This document shows, piece after piece, positions 16,444 through 24,339 of a DNA stretch of 34,429 bases. Position numbers and translations under genes: made by a program. The notes under the pieces were generated by a model. It saw only the letters and a list, made by a program, of their open reading frames with translations, did not search any database and was not told the origin of the DNA. Each line of letters begins with the position of its first letter. Position 1 is the stretch's first letter. Source of the stretch: an uncultured Bacilli bacterium (GTDB lineage: Bacteria > Bacillota_I > Bacilli_A > RF39 > UBA660); the NCBI GenBank assembly GCA_947629475.1, contig CANRDV010000011.1:1-34429 (forward strand). Reading direction: 5' to 3'.

Positions 16444-17479
16444 ATGAATAATATAACAAAAGAAAGTTTAATTGAATTAACATTTAATTCAACAATGGAA
16501 ATTAAAAACTATCTATTAAAATTACTTGAAGACCATAAGCAAGAATTTAATAATTATTGTATAATAAAAAAAATAATAGATAATACGAGTATAGAACTAT
16601 TTGAGGCAAAAAAAAGTTGCAAAAACAGCAATGATAATAAATATTTTTTAAAAGGGTTTTATACTTGTTTATATAAATATAATTCACTTATAAATCAACT
16701 ACAGCTTATTTTTGGAAAGGATAATGACTTTAATTATGAATTAATCAGCAAATACTATTTTTATAGTAAACAAATTCAAAGGTTTATTCATTATAAATTC
16801 TTTAAAACTTATTCCAACTTATTCTAAAGAAGAGATCGAAAAAGAATTTAATACAGATATAATTCATACTATTAGTGTTTCATTATTTAATTTAAGAAGA
16901 TTTTATATTATTCATTACAAATCATACAATAATACCAAAAACTTAAATGAAAACGAAATAAGAGAAAATGACTACTATAACATATTATTAAAAATAGGAA
17001 AATGTTTAAGTAAAGAAAGTATTATTGCAATTTTTAAAATTAAAAAAGTAACTTCATGTGAATTAAAAAATAATAATTTAATAACTGAAATTGATAATAT
17101 TATTAGTGATTTAAATCATAGTAAATTAAATATAAAAATTGCTAAACAAGAAATGAATTTAGAATTTAAAAAAATTATTAATACTTTTATTTCAAACTTA
17201 GATTCATTTAAAAATACTTATAAAGATTATAGTATTAATGATGTTGATACGAATATTATTGATCAACAATTTAAAATAATTTTATTACAATTCAATATAC
17301 TTTACAAAAAAGCCAAATATAACATCAAAATTATTCAAACAAATTTAAAGCTTTACTCATATATATACAAAAATAATAGCACTCATAACATATCTATTGA
17401 TAGAATTTATAGTGCATTTGATTTCAGCAGAATTTTTTATATCATAAATGAATTAAATGAGAAAGGAGGATTATGTTGA
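16444..17479 (+). pseudogene. Unrecognised gene disrupted by a single frameshift
   Basis: A frame starts at 16444 (GGAGATGATAATTT before the ATG) and ends at 16827 after 127 residues. From about 16745 the +1 frame is open without a stop to 17479, joining the ORF-track entry at 17153. Removing one A near 16792 would give a continuous protein of about 344 residues with matching Lys/Asn/Ile-rich helical composition across the join (HYNSLKLIPTYSKEEIEK). No family recognised. The 3' end overlaps the ribosome binding region of the next gene. Mutation, assembly error or programmed shifting cannot be told apart here; the slip site does not match a classic one. Confidence 0.75.
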
Positions 17480-18012
17480 TGAAAAATAATAAATATTATT
17501 ACTACGAATTTAAAGATTTTTCAATAAATAAAGAAAATGTTTTAAATTTAATAGTAACCAACTATATGAGAAAAATTAAGTTAAATCAAGATTATTCAAT
17601 TCTTGTTTTAACAAATAGTGATAATGAATTTGATTTTTTTGTTAAATATGTAAATGATATTCTAAATAACATTACAATTAAAACTATTAATGATTATTTA
17701 CCATCTTATTTACAATATAATTTTAAACAAAAAGATTTAGATAACATGAAAAAATTAAAAATTATACAAATGACAAAAAAAGATTACAATAATTATAATA
17801 ATGAATATGATTTTGTTATTCTTAAACCAATAACAAAAAGATATTTGGAAAAAATTGTATATGATAAAACATATCATGAAAAAAGTAATAGTAATAATTA
17901 CTTATATCAAAATAATATTTATCTAAAATACTACAAAAATACTTTCGATAAAATATATAGAAAAGCATTAGGAAATTTTCATACAATTAATAATAAACCA
18001 GAATATAGATAG
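17479..18012 (+). CDS. Unrecognised protein coupled to the frameshifted gene
   Basis: A 177-residue protein from the ATG at 17479, 9 nt after GGAGG; the ATG at 17473 is only 3 nt from that site and less likely. It begins MKNNKYYYYEFKDF. An alpha/beta Rossmann-like first half (YSILVLTNSDNEF, DFVILKPI) is followed by a basic Tyr/Lys/Asn-rich tail. The upstream gene's stop overlaps this start region, so translation is coupled. A strong terminator follows. The two genes form a small operon facing two HTH genes, an arrangement seen in accessory or defence loci, but no function can be assigned. Confidence 0.72.
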   Translation: MKNNKYYYYEFKDFSINKENVLNLIVTNYMRKIKLNQDYSILVLTNSDNEFDFFVKYVNDILNNITIKTINDYLPSYLQYNFKQKDLDNMKKLKIIQMTKKDYNNYNNEYDFVILKPITKRYLEKIVYDKTYHEKSNSNNYLYQNNIYLKYYKNTFDKIYRKALGNFHTINNKPEYR

Positions 18013-18033
18013 TTCACACACTATCTATTTTTT
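18005..18033 (+). terminator. Strong intrinsic terminator
   Basis: ATAGATAGT and ACTATCTAT form a perfect 9-bp stem around TCACAC, followed by TTTTTTT. The stop codon of the upstream gene lies in the stem. Confidence 0.9.
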
Positions 18034-18164
18034 TATTATATTAATTATTTTAACAATATAAAAAAGATATGCTTTTATACATATCTCTCACAGCTAATCT
18101 CAAATCATATTTAATAATTAAAAATTTTCATTATAAATAACATTTATGAACACGACCATATTTT

Positions 18165-18299
18165 TTAAAATGCTATTGATATAATAATATTTAAATCTGC
18201 TTTATCTTCTTTATTATCTGTAGATTCGATAAGTATCTTTTTATTATCAAAATACCCCTTAAAATAAAGCAATTCAGTTATTTTTAACAATCGTGTCAT
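18165..18299 (-). CDS. Candidate 44-residue ORF overlapping the shortened surface-protein gene
   Basis: The ATG at 18299 overlaps the stop of the TasA-like gene (ATGA) and opens 44 codons (MTRLLKITELLYF...ISIAF). There is no separate ribosome binding site and no known family. It may be coupled, or part of the sequence fused in when the upstream gene lost its end. The rest of 18034-18164 shows no gene. Confidence 0.3.
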   Translation of the reverse strand: MTRLLKITELLYFKGYFDNKKILIESTDNKEDKADLNIIISIAF

Positions 18300-19336
18300 A
18301 TCGAATAGTTTTGCCACCATATGTATCCTATATTTAAATATCCACTTCCATATGCTGTATCATCATCAACAGAACCTAAATTTTTATAACTTTGATAATA
18401 TTCATATGCATTTAATAATCCTACTTTTCCGTCTATTGTTGCTCCTGTTGGTTTTGCTGAGGTTGAACAACTATCTGCTGTTGCATACCATTTTGCATCT
18501 TGTACTATTATATTTTCTTGACTTTCTAGTGTATCTAAAAAATCTTCATTTAACCATTGATATATCCAGGAACCTTTATATGTTGTATTGATATTCCATG
18601 TTATTGCTGTTATTGCATCTTGCGTTATCATTTTTATTGTATTATCGGGATTTATGGCTGTTATTCTCCATAGTTTTCCAGAATACCAAACATAATTAAA
18701 GTTTATTTGGTCATTGGTTCCTGAAAGATAGGTTGTATCACCATCATTTACAGAATTAGAATCATTTAAATCATTCTTAATAAAATCTAATAAAGGACCA
18801 GTTTTTACATAAGACTCTTGATTTGATTCAATATGAATTTTAGCATTAAATGTCTTACCCATATAAGTTTCATCTGCTTCTTCTTTAAGATAAACCTTTA
18901 CATGATAAGTTGCTTCTTTAGTTGCTTCTAAAGTAGCATTATAATCAATATACTTATTTTCACTTAATACAACAGGTTGATTATAATCTCCAGTATCCTT
19001 TTTAACTATATACTTAATAACTGATTTAAATTCTGGATTAGTTGAAGTCTCTTCAATTGAAACATTATAATAAGCTTTTACTGTTCCTTCATTTTTTACT
19101 GTAAAAACTAATTCCTTTTCAACTAAGGCTCCTTCTTCATCAGTCATTGGATACATATTAGATGCATTTAAAGATGAAGATGTTGCATCTTGAAAATTAA
19201 CCTTTAAATCTCCTACATTAATAACATAGTTATTTTGACTAGTTCTTGTACTTCTTAAAAGTGCATAACTTGATGATAATATTAATATTAAACTTAATGA
19301 TATTACCATTACTATTAATTTCTTTTGATTACTCAT
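18296..19336 (-). CDS. TasA-like surface protein, apparently shortened at the C-terminus
   Basis: AAAGGAG supports the ATG at 19336 (346 residues). Residues 5-27 form a signal/anchor segment ending near SSYALL, the style of SipW-processed TasA/camelysin proteins. A beta-rich TasA-like domain follows (about 30-165; FTVKNEGTVKAYYNVSIEE). After a linker comes a second domain (about 200-346; NFNYVWYSGKLWRI, KVGLLNAYEYYQS) resembling the WG/Trp-rich repeat-ended domain common in surface proteins of gut Bacilli. Relatives usually continue well past GYLN..YWW; here the frame stops six residues later, so the end seems lost. Its leader contains a small ORF and a terminator-like hairpin. Confidence 0.75.
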   Translation of the reverse strand: MSNQKKLIVMVISLSLILILSSSYALLRSTRTSQNNYVINVGDLKVNFQDATSSSLNASNMYPMTDEEGALVEKELVFTVKNEGTVKAYYNVSIEETSTNPEFKSVIKYIVKKDTGDYNQPVVLSENKYIDYNATLEATKEATYHVKVYLKEEADETYMGKTFNAKIHIESNQESYVKTGPLLDFIKNDLNDSNSVNDGDTTYLSGTNDQINFNYVWYSGKLWRITAINPDNTIKMITQDAITAITWNINTTYKGSWIYQWLNEDFLDTLESQENIIVQDAKWYATADSCSTSAKPTGATIDGKVGLLNAYEYYQSYKNLGSVDDDTAYGSGYLNIGYIWWQNYSI

Positions 19337-19363
19337 ATTTTTAACTCCTTTTTTTAACATAAA

Positions 19364-19408
19364 AAGACACAGAAAAGATAGTATTAATATACTATTTTCC
19401 TGTGTCTT
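19364..19408 (-). terminator. Long terminator-like hairpin in the TasA-like gene leader
   Basis: Minus-strand AAGACACAGGAAAATAGTA pairs with TACTATCTTTTCTGTGTCTT with one mismatch and one bulge, then TTTTT. It lies between the small ORF and the ribosome binding site of the surface-protein gene, with no promoter after it, so it reads as an attenuator. Confidence 0.75.
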
Positions 19409-19430
19409 AATTTGTTTGTTATTATTAAAA

Positions 19431-19523
19431 TTATATTTTGTGATAAGTTAGTAGTACCCCCCCCATAATTGACTCATTGTTAACAATATTTTCTGATACT
19501 TTTTGAATATTTTTAATTATCAT
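19431..19523 (-). CDS. 30-residue leader ORF with G8 tract
   Basis: An ATG at 19523 with AGAAAGGATG upstream opens 30 codons (MIIKNIQKVSENIVNNESIM then GGVLLTYHKI). The glycines are encoded in a run of eight Gs, striking in this AT-rich DNA. A gain or loss of one G would change the C-terminus. A promoter precedes it and a long hairpin follows, so it is placed like a leader peptide for the TasA-like gene. It is not on the ORF track and its translation is unproven. Confidence 0.5.
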   Translation of the reverse strand: MIIKNIQKVSENIVNNESIMGGVLLTYHKI

Positions 19524-19555
19524 GGAAGTTCACATCCTTTCTAACTTATATATAC

Positions 19556-19583
19556 ATAATATCATAAATTTCTAAATAATCAA
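19556..19583 (-). promoter_or_regulatory. Promoter of the leader ORF / surface-protein transcript
   Basis: Minus-strand TTGATT (19578-19583), 16-bp spacer, TATTAT (19556-19561), about 33 bp upstream of the small ORF start. Confidence 0.65.
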
Positions 19584-19605
19584 GTACTTATTTTTATTTT
19601 TTCAC

Positions 19606-20415
19606 TTAATTTGACAATTGTTTTACTTTAACTTTACTTACTTCATCATTAATCATATTCCTGTTATATTTATACATTAACCTAAGATAAGTTCTAAAGA
19701 TATCAATAGTAAAAGCAATATTTGTTAATTCTTCTAAATGTTCTTTTTTAAACTTAGTCTTACTAATATTCTCTTTTATCCTCTTCATTAATACTAATTG
19801 AACCTTTTTCTTTTCGATTAAACTTAATTCTTTAAATAATAAAGAATCATCACTATTTTTAATTTCTGTTAAGATTATATCTAAATAAATATTACTTAAA
19901 TAATAATCTATACTATCTTTTTCAGTATCACTAAAAAGAATATTTAAACTAATATAATCATTTCTTAAATAAAATATTTCTTTTATACTTAAGTTTATAT
20001 CTTCAGAATCTATTCTAAATTCCTTTACTCTTTTTAAAAAAGTATATTTTGCTAAAGTAGCATCTAAGGTTTCTAAAAATTCTCTTAAGGCTCCTAGATA
20101 GTAATTGCAATCTCTAAGATATAATTCAATCTTATCTTTACCTTTCTCTCTTTTTATTTGTCTATTGGCTTCTTCTTTTAAGACTCTATATTGTTCTTTA
20201 AACGATTCTAATTTATTAGGTTCAATAAAAGTTAATTCTAAACCTCCTAACTTAGACTCAATTTCTAACTCTAAGTTTTCAATTTTTTCATAAACCGTTT
20301 TCTTAGGAGGTATATCATTATCAATAGTAAAACTTGGTTCTTTTCTACTTACTTTATTTTTTCTAAATATATTAAATATCATTGGTAGTCCTTTTCTTTG
20401 AATTGGAATACTCAT
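19606..20415 (-). CDS. Unrecognised cytosolic helical protein
   Basis: A 269-residue protein with GGAGAG about 8 nt before the ATG. It has no signal or membrane segment. After a basic N-terminus the sequence is mostly long charged helices (coiled-coil-prone about 38-75 and 85-115). No family recognised. It follows the 20473-21282 gene by 57 nt on the same strand and is probably co-transcribed from the promoter at 21307-21335. Codon use matches the core genes, suggesting a resident lineage gene rather than recent transfer. Confidence 0.8.
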   Translation of the reverse strand: MSIPIQRKGLPMIFNIFRKNKVSRKEPSFTIDNDIPPKKTVYEKIENLELEIESKLGGLELTFIEPNKLESFKEQYRVLKEEANRQIKREKGKDKIELYLRDCNYYLGALREFLETLDATLAKYTFLKRVKEFRIDSEDINLSIKEIFYLRNDYISLNILFSDTEKDSIDYYLSNIYLDIILTEIKNSDDSLLFKELSLIEKKKVQLVLMKRIKENISKTKFKKEHLEELTNIAFTIDIFRTYLRLMYKYNRNMINDEVSKVKVKQLSN

Positions 20416-20472
20416 TTTAATCTCTCTCCTTTAACAAGTTTTTATTGTAGCACTTTCGTTATTTTTTGTCAA

Positions 20473-21282
20473 TTATCTAAAATATTTTTCTCGTTTTTTA
20501 ATAGGTACTAATCTTTTAATAGCTTTTATTTCATCATTTAACATTTCTTCTTTTTCAGATTCATATAAATTAGGTGTTTCTTCAAATTTATTAGCATTTT
20601 CATTATAAAGATATCTTGGTAATCTTGTAACAGTCCAATCCATAAGTAAATAATTGTAATATCTTTCATAAATATTTTGATAAGAACTAGTAATTATTCT
20701 AGGAACTTCTACACCTAAATCCTTAATAAAACCATTCTTATTTACTCTTTCAATAGAATCATACCCTAGATACATAACTGCTATATCTTTAAAATAATTC
20801 ATTAATTCTAATTTTAAATAATTATTTAAATAATACTTTCTTTGATAACTAATATCTTTACTTTCTAATTCTTTATTTAATTTTAAATATTCAAAGAAAT
20901 CTAATACTTCAATTCTTCTATCTAACTTCGTTTTATATAAATCCCTAAAGAATAATAATATTTGATAACTAAACTTTAAAGTAGGGTTATTAAAATCTTT
21001 ATAATTATTTATTTCTTTATTAAGTTTATCTAAAAACTCTTGATAAGTCATAGTATTACTATTACCTACTCCATATTTAATTTGTTTATCCTTACCAACT
21101 ACATAGATTAAATAAGATAAATAAGTTCTTGAAATAGGATTTTTCCATTCTAAATGTCCATTTACTCCATCTTTAATATTAAAACTTATTAAATCTCCTT
21201 CTTTGGAAAAATAACCAACGAATGCTTCCTTCGTTTCTCTTTCTTCTTTTAATATTTCATCTTCCATATATTCGATTGTCAT
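20473..21282 (-). CDS. Unrecognised soluble protein
   Basis: GGAGAG 5 nt upstream supports the ATG at 21282 (269 residues); the ORF-track start is a TTG inside the leader. The N-terminal ~75 residues look alpha/beta (EAFVGYFSKEGDLISFNI), the rest is helical with many Tyr/Leu/Lys residues. No membrane segment, no recognised domain. First gene of a two-gene unit with 19606-20415. It has a good promoter immediately after the terminator of a putative small RNA. Confidence 0.8.
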   Translation of the reverse strand: MTIEYMEDEILKEERETKEAFVGYFSKEGDLISFNIKDGVNGHLEWKNPISRTYLSYLIYVVGKDKQIKYGVGNSNTMTYQEFLDKLNKEINNYKDFNNPTLKFSYQILLFFRDLYKTKLDRRIEVLDFFEYLKLNKELESKDISYQRKYYLNNYLKLELMNYFKDIAVMYLGYDSIERVNKNGFIKDLGVEVPRIITSSYQNIYERYYNYLLMDWTVTRLPRYLYNENANKFEETPNLYESEKEEMLNDEIKAIKRLVPIKKREKYFR

Positions 21283-21306
21283 ATAAACTCTCCATAACAA
21301 TAGTAT

Positions 21307-21335
21307 ATTATAGAGGAAAACAAAATATTAATCAA
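21307..21335 (-). promoter_or_regulatory. Promoter of the 21282 operon
   Basis: Minus-strand TTGATT (21330-21335), 17-bp spacer, TATAAT (21307-21312), 25 bp before the start codon. It lies just downstream of the small RNA terminator, so that RNA is not this operon's leader. Confidence 0.8.
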
Positions 21336-21343
21336 TAGTAAAA

Positions 21344-21490
21344 TTAAAAAAGACTGGCAGTGCTTATGTGACTGAATTAATAAATAACTCTTATATTCAA
21401 TCCTTGAAAGAATCACATAAGGCTTATATGCCAGTTCTCTTTATATATAATTACTTAACCCCTCTTTTTCATTGCTACAATACTATTGTA
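21344..21490 (-). ncRNA. Putative stand-alone small RNA of about 145 nt
   Basis: A minus-strand promoter (TTGTCT 21520-21525, 17 bp, TATAAA 21497-21502) predicts a start near 21490. The body ends in a long hairpin: ACTGGCA/TGCCAGT (21353-21359 with 21429-21435) enclosing CTTATGTGA/TCACATAAG, then TTTTTT. There is no open frame and no gene it could lead into. The long interrupted hairpin recalls 6S-type architecture in shape only; sequence identity to any known RNA was not recognised. Confidence 0.6.
21476..21490. promoter_or_regulatory. Perfect palindrome at the small RNA start
   Basis: TACAATA-C-TATTGTA, 7-bp perfect arms, lying at the predicted first bases of the transcript. It could be an operator for the small RNA or for the divergent hydrolase gene. 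Confidence 0.55.
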
Positions 21491-21496
21491 TCAAAT

Positions 21497-21525
21497 TTTA
21501 TAAGATATATCTAGTATTTAGACAA
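21497..21525 (-). promoter_or_regulatory. Promoter of the 145-nt small RNA
   Basis: TTGTCT and TATAAA on the minus strand with a 17-bp spacer. Confidence 0.65.
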
Positions 21526-21607
21526 AAATTATACATTTTTTTTAATCAGTACTTTTTTAAGAAAACAAAATATTAAGCAAGTGCATACAATAAAATGGTG
21601 AAATATT

Positions 21608-22372
21608 ATGTATTTAAAAATTAATAATTTAAATATTTACTATGAAAAATATGGAAATAAGAAGTCTACTATCGTAATTTTACCTGGTTGGGGAGATACA
21701 AGATTAACTTTTAATTATTTAATAAATTATCTGAAAGATTATTTTACTATTTATATTTTAGATTATCCAGGCTTTGGTAACTCGAGTATCCCAGAATCTG
21801 ATTTAACAATCTACGAGTATGTCTCTTTAATTGAAAGGTTCTTAACTAAATTAGATATCAAAGAACCTATTATAATTGCTCATTCTTTTGGAGGAAGAAT
21901 TACATCTATTCTTTCAGAAAGAGTTAAATTAAAAAAGTTATTACTAATCGATGTTGCTGGAATAAAACATAAAGATATTAAGTTATTATTAAGAAATTGT
22001 TTATATAAATTTTTAAAGAAATTAGGTTATTTATTACCTAAAAAAGTAAGAGAGAAATATTTAAAACTATTATTTAATAAATTCTCATCAAGTGATTATA
22101 AAGCCTTAGATAAAAGACTCCTTAAAACTTTTCAAAATGTGGTTAAAGAAGATTTAACTAAATATTACAAGAATATTACTTTAGAAACTCTTATTCTCTG
22201 GGGAGAAAATGATGATATAACCCCTCTTAAAGATGGAATTAAGATTAATAAATTAATTAAAGATTCCGTTTTAATCCCAATTGCTAATACTTCCCATTTT
22301 CCTTATCTTGATAAGAATAATTTAGTTTTAAAAATTATTCTAGCATACCTAAAAAAAGATATCCGAGTTTGA
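21608..22372 (+). CDS. Alpha/beta hydrolase
   Basis: A 254-residue alpha/beta-hydrolase-fold protein of normal length. The nucleophile Ser is in AHSFGGR (about residue 95), the acid is in WGENDDITP (about 203) and the His in TSHFPYL (about 231). The oxyanion region LPGWGDTR is near residue 26. No signal peptide, so it is cytosolic. Substrate unknown; the fold covers esterases, lipases and many others. GGTG precedes the ATG by 8 nt. It stands alone on the plus strand and ends in a bidirectional terminator shared with the next gene. Confidence 0.88.
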   Translation: MYLKINNLNIYYEKYGNKKSTIVILPGWGDTRLTFNYLINYLKDYFTIYILDYPGFGNSSIPESDLTIYEYVSLIERFLTKLDIKEPIIIAHSFGGRITSILSERVKLKKLLLIDVAGIKHKDIKLLLRNCLYKFLKKLGYLLPKKVREKYLKLLFNKFSSSDYKALDKRLLKTFQNVVKEDLTKYYKNITLETLILWGENDDITPLKDGIKINKLIKDSVLIPIANTSHFPYLDKNNLVLKIILAYLKKDIRV

Positions 22373-22380
22373 TATCTTTT
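22354..22380. terminator. Bidirectional terminator
   Basis: AAAAGATATC and GATATCTTTT, a 10-bp perfect stem around CGAGTTT. T-runs follow on both strands, serving the convergent genes on either side. Confidence 0.85.
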
Positions 22381-22828
22381 ACTTTACTTTAATCATACTT
22401 TTTATTTTATTATCTAAATTATATTCAATACTTCCAAATTCACTTAAACTTATTAAATCTAAATTATCATTTATTTTTAAATAATAATAATTATCTTGAT
22501 AATAAATATTATTATAGTTTTCAATTATAAAATAATCACTTGTTTTATAATAAAAATCTATATCTTTAATAATTCGAACTTTTATGTCGATTAAATCTGG
22601 ATTAAATAATAACTCTTCTTTCTTTTCGATTTCTAGAATTGTACCATAGTCTTTATTTTCATAGACTAATACGTCATAGATACCACCTATTTTAAAATGA
22701 TAGTTTTTAATTAATCTAATAAATATTTTCTTTATTTCGCGAACTATAATATCTTTTTCTTCAGTTTTAAAGAAATAGTTATATAAATATAAAATTATTT
22801 TATCGGAATCTTGAACTTGAATTTTCAT
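22379..22828 (-). CDS. Unrecognised protein
   Basis: A 149-residue soluble protein starting MKIQVQDSDK, with GGTGAAT upstream and a TATAAT-like -10 about 20 nt before the start. It is rich in Tyr, Ile and Asp and alternates short strands, especially in the second half (YFIIENYNNIYYQDNYYYLK). No domain recognised. It follows murC by 35 nt on the same strand and could be co-transcribed with it, although a -10-like box of its own is visible. Confidence 0.75.
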   Translation of the reverse strand: MKIQVQDSDKIILYLYNYFFKTEEKDIIVREIKKIFIRLIKNYHFKIGGIYDVLVYENKDYGTILEIEKKEELLFNPDLIDIKVRIIKDIDFYYKTSDYFIIENYNNIYYQDNYYYLKINDNLDLISLSEFGSIEYNLDNKIKSMIKVK

Positions 22829-22862
22829 ACATTCACCAATGTATTATATGAACTTTCTTTAG

Positions 22863-24167
22863 TTAGGATAAAAGTTTCTTAAATTCTTCAATTAAAGGAG
22901 TTATATTAGCACAGCTCATGAAACAGATAACATCATCTTTATGTTCAAGTAAAATCTCAACATTTTCAAGACTTAGTTTCTTAGCATCCTTTATTTTACT
23001 TATTAAAGTATCACTTGAGACATTCGGATAATCTTTAGGGTCTTCTCTATCACATTTAATATCCATGACATACGAATAATCAAACTGACTTAAAACATTG
23101 GCAAAATCGTCCATGAAGTCCTTGGTTCTCGAATAAGTATTTGGTAAGAAGACTCCAACTATCCTCTTTCCTTCGTATTTTTGTCTAGCACTATCTAACA
23201 CCGTTTTAATTTCTGTTGGATGATGAGCATAATCGTCAACTATAATGGTATTCCCAATCTTGGTTTCCATGAATCTTCTTGTTGCTCCATGAAAACAATT
23301 AAGGGTTTCAACAACACTATCTTTATCTATCTTATATAAAATTGAGACCATAATAGCTGCTAAACTATCAAGTATCATATGTCTTCCAAATAAAGGTAAT
23401 TCAAAGTGTTCATAAAATTCACCATGATAATAAACATCAAAACTACTTCCATCGGGAGTTAATTTTAAATTCTTGGCTACTAAATCATTAGATTCATTAA
23501 AACCATAGTAATAGGTTTGATTATTATTACTTTTTATTTTTAAGACGTTCTTATCATCTCCACATAAAACTAAATTAGTTGCCCTATCTGCTAATATATT
23601 AAAAGTTTTAATAATATCATCAATATCCTTATAACACTCAGTATGTTCTAAATCAATATTTGTAATAATTAAAGTTTTAGGATAATATTCTAAGAAATGC
23701 TTATTGTATTCACAAGATTCAAGAACAAATAATTTATTCTTCTTATCACCATGTCCTCGTCCATCTCCAACAAAATAATTACAACCAACTTCTTTGTCAA
23801 GAATACTTGATAGCATTAGACTAGTTGTTGTTTTTCCATGGGTACCACTTACTGAGATAGTTTCAAACTCTTTCGTTAAACTTCCAATTAAGTCTTGATA
23901 TCTAATCATTTTAAGACCTAATTTTTTTAATCTTACAATTTCCTTATGATTTTCATTAATGGCATTAGAAAAACAAACTATAAAGTCAATACTTGGATTA
24001 AAGGTATCATCATGATAAACTTTAATTCCACGTTTAGTTAAACCATCCAAAGTAAATTTAATATCCGTTGAATCATCATATCCAACGACCTCATTTCCTA
24101 AATCATATAGAAGTCCTGCTAAAGCACTCATACCAGAACCTTTAATTCCAATTAAATAATATTTCAT
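22863..24167 (-). CDS. murC: UDP-N-acetylmuramate--L-alanine ligase
   Basis: A 434-residue Mur ligase that uses ATP to join L-Ala to UDP-MurNAc, the first step of the peptidoglycan stem peptide, in the cytosol. The N-terminal nucleotide fold has GIKGSGMSALA (residues ~8-18), the ATP loop is SGTHGKTTT (about 107-115), the central domain has ITNIDLEHTE, and the C-terminal ligand domain includes DDYAHHPTE. The length is at the short end for MurC. Mpl is an alternative with the same fold, but the context and length favour MurC. GAGGTG precedes the ATG and TATAAT lies at 24189-24194. Its presence shows a walled cell rather than a mycoplasma. Confidence 0.93.
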   Translation of the reverse strand: MKYYLIGIKGSGMSALAGLLYDLGNEVVGYDDSTDIKFTLDGLTKRGIKVYHDDTFNPSIDFIVCFSNAINENHKEIVRLKKLGLKMIRYQDLIGSLTKEFETISVSGTHGKTTTSLMLSSILDKEVGCNYFVGDGRGHGDKKNKLFVLESCEYNKHFLEYYPKTLIITNIDLEHTECYKDIDDIIKTFNILADRATNLVLCGDDKNVLKIKSNNNQTYYYGFNESNDLVAKNLKLTPDGSSFDVYYHGEFYEHFELPLFGRHMILDSLAAIMVSILYKIDKDSVVETLNCFHGATRRFMETKIGNTIIVDDYAHHPTEIKTVLDSARQKYEGKRIVGVFLPNTYSRTKDFMDDFANVLSQFDYSYVMDIKCDREDPKDYPNVSSDTLISKIKDAKKLSLENVEILLEHKDDVICFMSCANITPLIEEFKKLLS

Positions 24168-24234
24168 AATTCACCTCTTTTTTTCACTATTATATCATAT
24201 GCAAAGAAAAGTGAATACTATTTTTTTAATTAAA

Positions 24235-24304
24235 TTAAAAAAATGCCTGGGGGGCAGCGTACTTAACATACGCTTAACATTTAGTTACCTACCCCAGGTC
24301 TTGT
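24235..24304 (-). ncRNA. Putative stand-alone small RNA of about 70 nt
   Basis: A strong promoter (TTGACA, 17 bp, TAAAAT) predicts a start at about 24304. The RNA folds with CCTGGGG pairing to CCCCAGG, enclosing the hairpin AGCGT-ATGTTAAGT-ACGCT, and ends in TTTTTTT. A repeated TGTTAAG occurs in the single-stranded parts. murC has its own -10 downstream, so a leader role is less likely. Family not recognised. It lies just after a DUF3800 gene; conserved DUF3800-linked RNA motifs are known in bacteria, but a match was not shown. Confidence 0.65.
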
Positions 24305-24310
24305 AAGAAT

Positions 24311-24339
24311 ATTTTATCATTATAATTTTACAATGTCAA
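24311..24339 (-). promoter_or_regulatory. Near-consensus promoter of the 70-nt RNA
   Basis: Minus-strand TTGACA (24334-24339) with 17 bp to TAAAAT (24311-24316). The -35 box overlaps the TGA stop of the DUF3800 gene. Confidence 0.8.

Noticed and set aside
15653-18012. Calling this a toxin-antitoxin system
   Set aside because: The HTH proteins are antitoxin-sized, but neither plus-strand protein shows a known toxin fold or catalytic motif.
18352-18591. Plus-strand ORF opposite the TasA-like gene
   Set aside because: Leu/Tyr-rich shadow without a ribosome binding site; the minus frame has clear domains.
21344-21490. Riboswitch controlling the 21282 operon
   Set aside because: A complete promoter lies between its terminator and the operon, so it need not be in that mRNA.
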